Shown: positions 5,425-5,760 of the stretch, in pieces | Position numbering within the stretch: the stretch's first letter is position 1 | How the letters are laid out: every line of letters begins with the position of its first letter | Assembly: GCA_031266095.1 (NCBI GenBank) | Contig: JAISBR010000163.1 | Span: forward strand, 1 to 5,760 | From: Treponema sp. | Lineage (GTDB): Bacteria; Spirochaetota; Spirochaetia; Treponematales; Breznakiellaceae | DNA: 5,760 nt | Direction: 5' to 3' | Position numbers and translations under genes: made by a program | Notes under the pieces: generated by a model | What the model was told of the DNA's origin: nothing | The model's input: only the letters and a program-made list of their open reading frames with translations | The model's database searches: none

Positions 5425-5760
5425 CTATTCAAAGCGCAGGCTTTCGGTAACCGGCATCGCGAGGGCGCGCCGGGTGGGAAAGAAGGCCATGCAGGCCGCC
5501 AGGATTGTGGCGACGACGCCGGAACCGGCGATCACCGGGATGTTCCAGGCGGACCGGAAAATGCCGGTTACCCGGTAGCCGATGTCCCCGCCCATGGATT
5601 CGGTCATGCCGGTAAAGTCAAGGCCGTATTTCACCATGGGGATATTGATAAGGCAGCCCAGGGCGATGCCGAAAAGGGAGCCAAAGAAGCCCACCAGCCC
5701 CGCTTCGATCATGTAGACGGCGATCAACTGGCCGCTGGTCATGCCCAGGGCCCGCATCAT
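5425..5760 (-). CDS. ABC transporter permease, FtsX family (C-terminal part; 5' end outside the window)
   Basis: Only the last 111 residues are in the window, ending at TAG 5425-5427. They start within the FtsX signature loop (MMRALGMTSGQL), which aligns with MMGSLGMTRAEI of the downstream permease. Two hydrophobic segments follow (about 15-38 and 75-95), and the end is PVTESLRFE, matching the PVEALRR end of its neighbour. It is therefore a paralogous second permease subunit, as in LolC/LolE heterodimers. The first Met at the window edge is internal, not a start. The gene lies 224 bases upstream of the next permease, with the 23-base array between, and is probably first or second in the operon. 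The ATPase gene, if present, should be further upstream. Confidence 0.85.
   Translation of the reverse strand: MMRALGMTSGQLIAVYMIEAGLVGFFGSLFGIALGCLINIPMVKYGLDFTGMTESMGGDIGYRVTGIFRSAWNIPVIAGSGVVATILAACMAFFPTRRALAMPVTESLRFE

Noticed and set aside
4241..5578. A 445-codon plus-strand open frame across the permease, the repeat array and the second permease
   Set aside because: It crosses two well-supported minus-strand genes and the noncoding array, begins with a His/Asp-rich stretch that is the reverse image of a membrane segment, and shows no domain.

Overview
The window looks like chromosomal DNA of a spirochaete, most plausibly a GC-richer Treponema of the termite-gut type. This is inferred from protein style: a lipoprotein with a loose lipobox and a Gly/Glu/Ser tether followed by beta-sandwich and NHL domains, and a LolC/E-like permease pair next to a LolA-like protein and a beta-barrel. 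No rRNA or marker gene is present, so the assignment is provisional. There are no tRNAs, insertion sequences or CRISPR arrays.

Left part (1-1869, + strand): an AT-rich leader with a good sigma70-type promoter, then one gene for a probable surface or periplasmic lipoprotein ending in a six-blade NHL beta-propeller. Between its possible start codons and its signal peptide lies an uninterrupted run of 15 C (129-143). All plausible starts lie upstream of the run, and both other reading frames hit a stop within 25 bases after it, so the length of the run decides whether the protein is made. The start with the best ribosome binding site (ATG 95) is out of frame at 15 C and would be in frame at 13 or 16 C. 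The only start in frame as written is a poorly placed GTG at 85. This is the layout of a phase-variable contingency locus, or else a homopolymer sequencing error.

Right part (5760-1889, - strand): one run of four genes, read right to left. They are the C-terminal end of an FtsX-type ABC permease (cut by the window edge), a second complete FtsX/MacB-type permease, a periplasmic LolA-like carrier with a signal peptide, and an outer-membrane beta-barrel ending in Phe. Together they have inner-membrane, periplasmic and outer-membrane parts, so the likely job is moving a lipid, lipoprotein or other hydrophobic substrate from the inner to the outer membrane. No ATPase is visible; it should lie upstream of the window or elsewhere. 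The last three genes are tightly packed (15 bases, then 0 bases apart).

The two permease genes are separated by a 224-base gap filled largely by an array of six 23-base repeats (5255-5392). In the four well-conserved copies each unit carries two GATC sites, giving eight GATCs spaced alternately 11 and 12 bases apart. Some units can fold into hairpins. The array and the poly-C switch are the two most unusual non-coding structures here. The NHL gene and the transport operon converge with only 19 bases between them and no convincing terminator.
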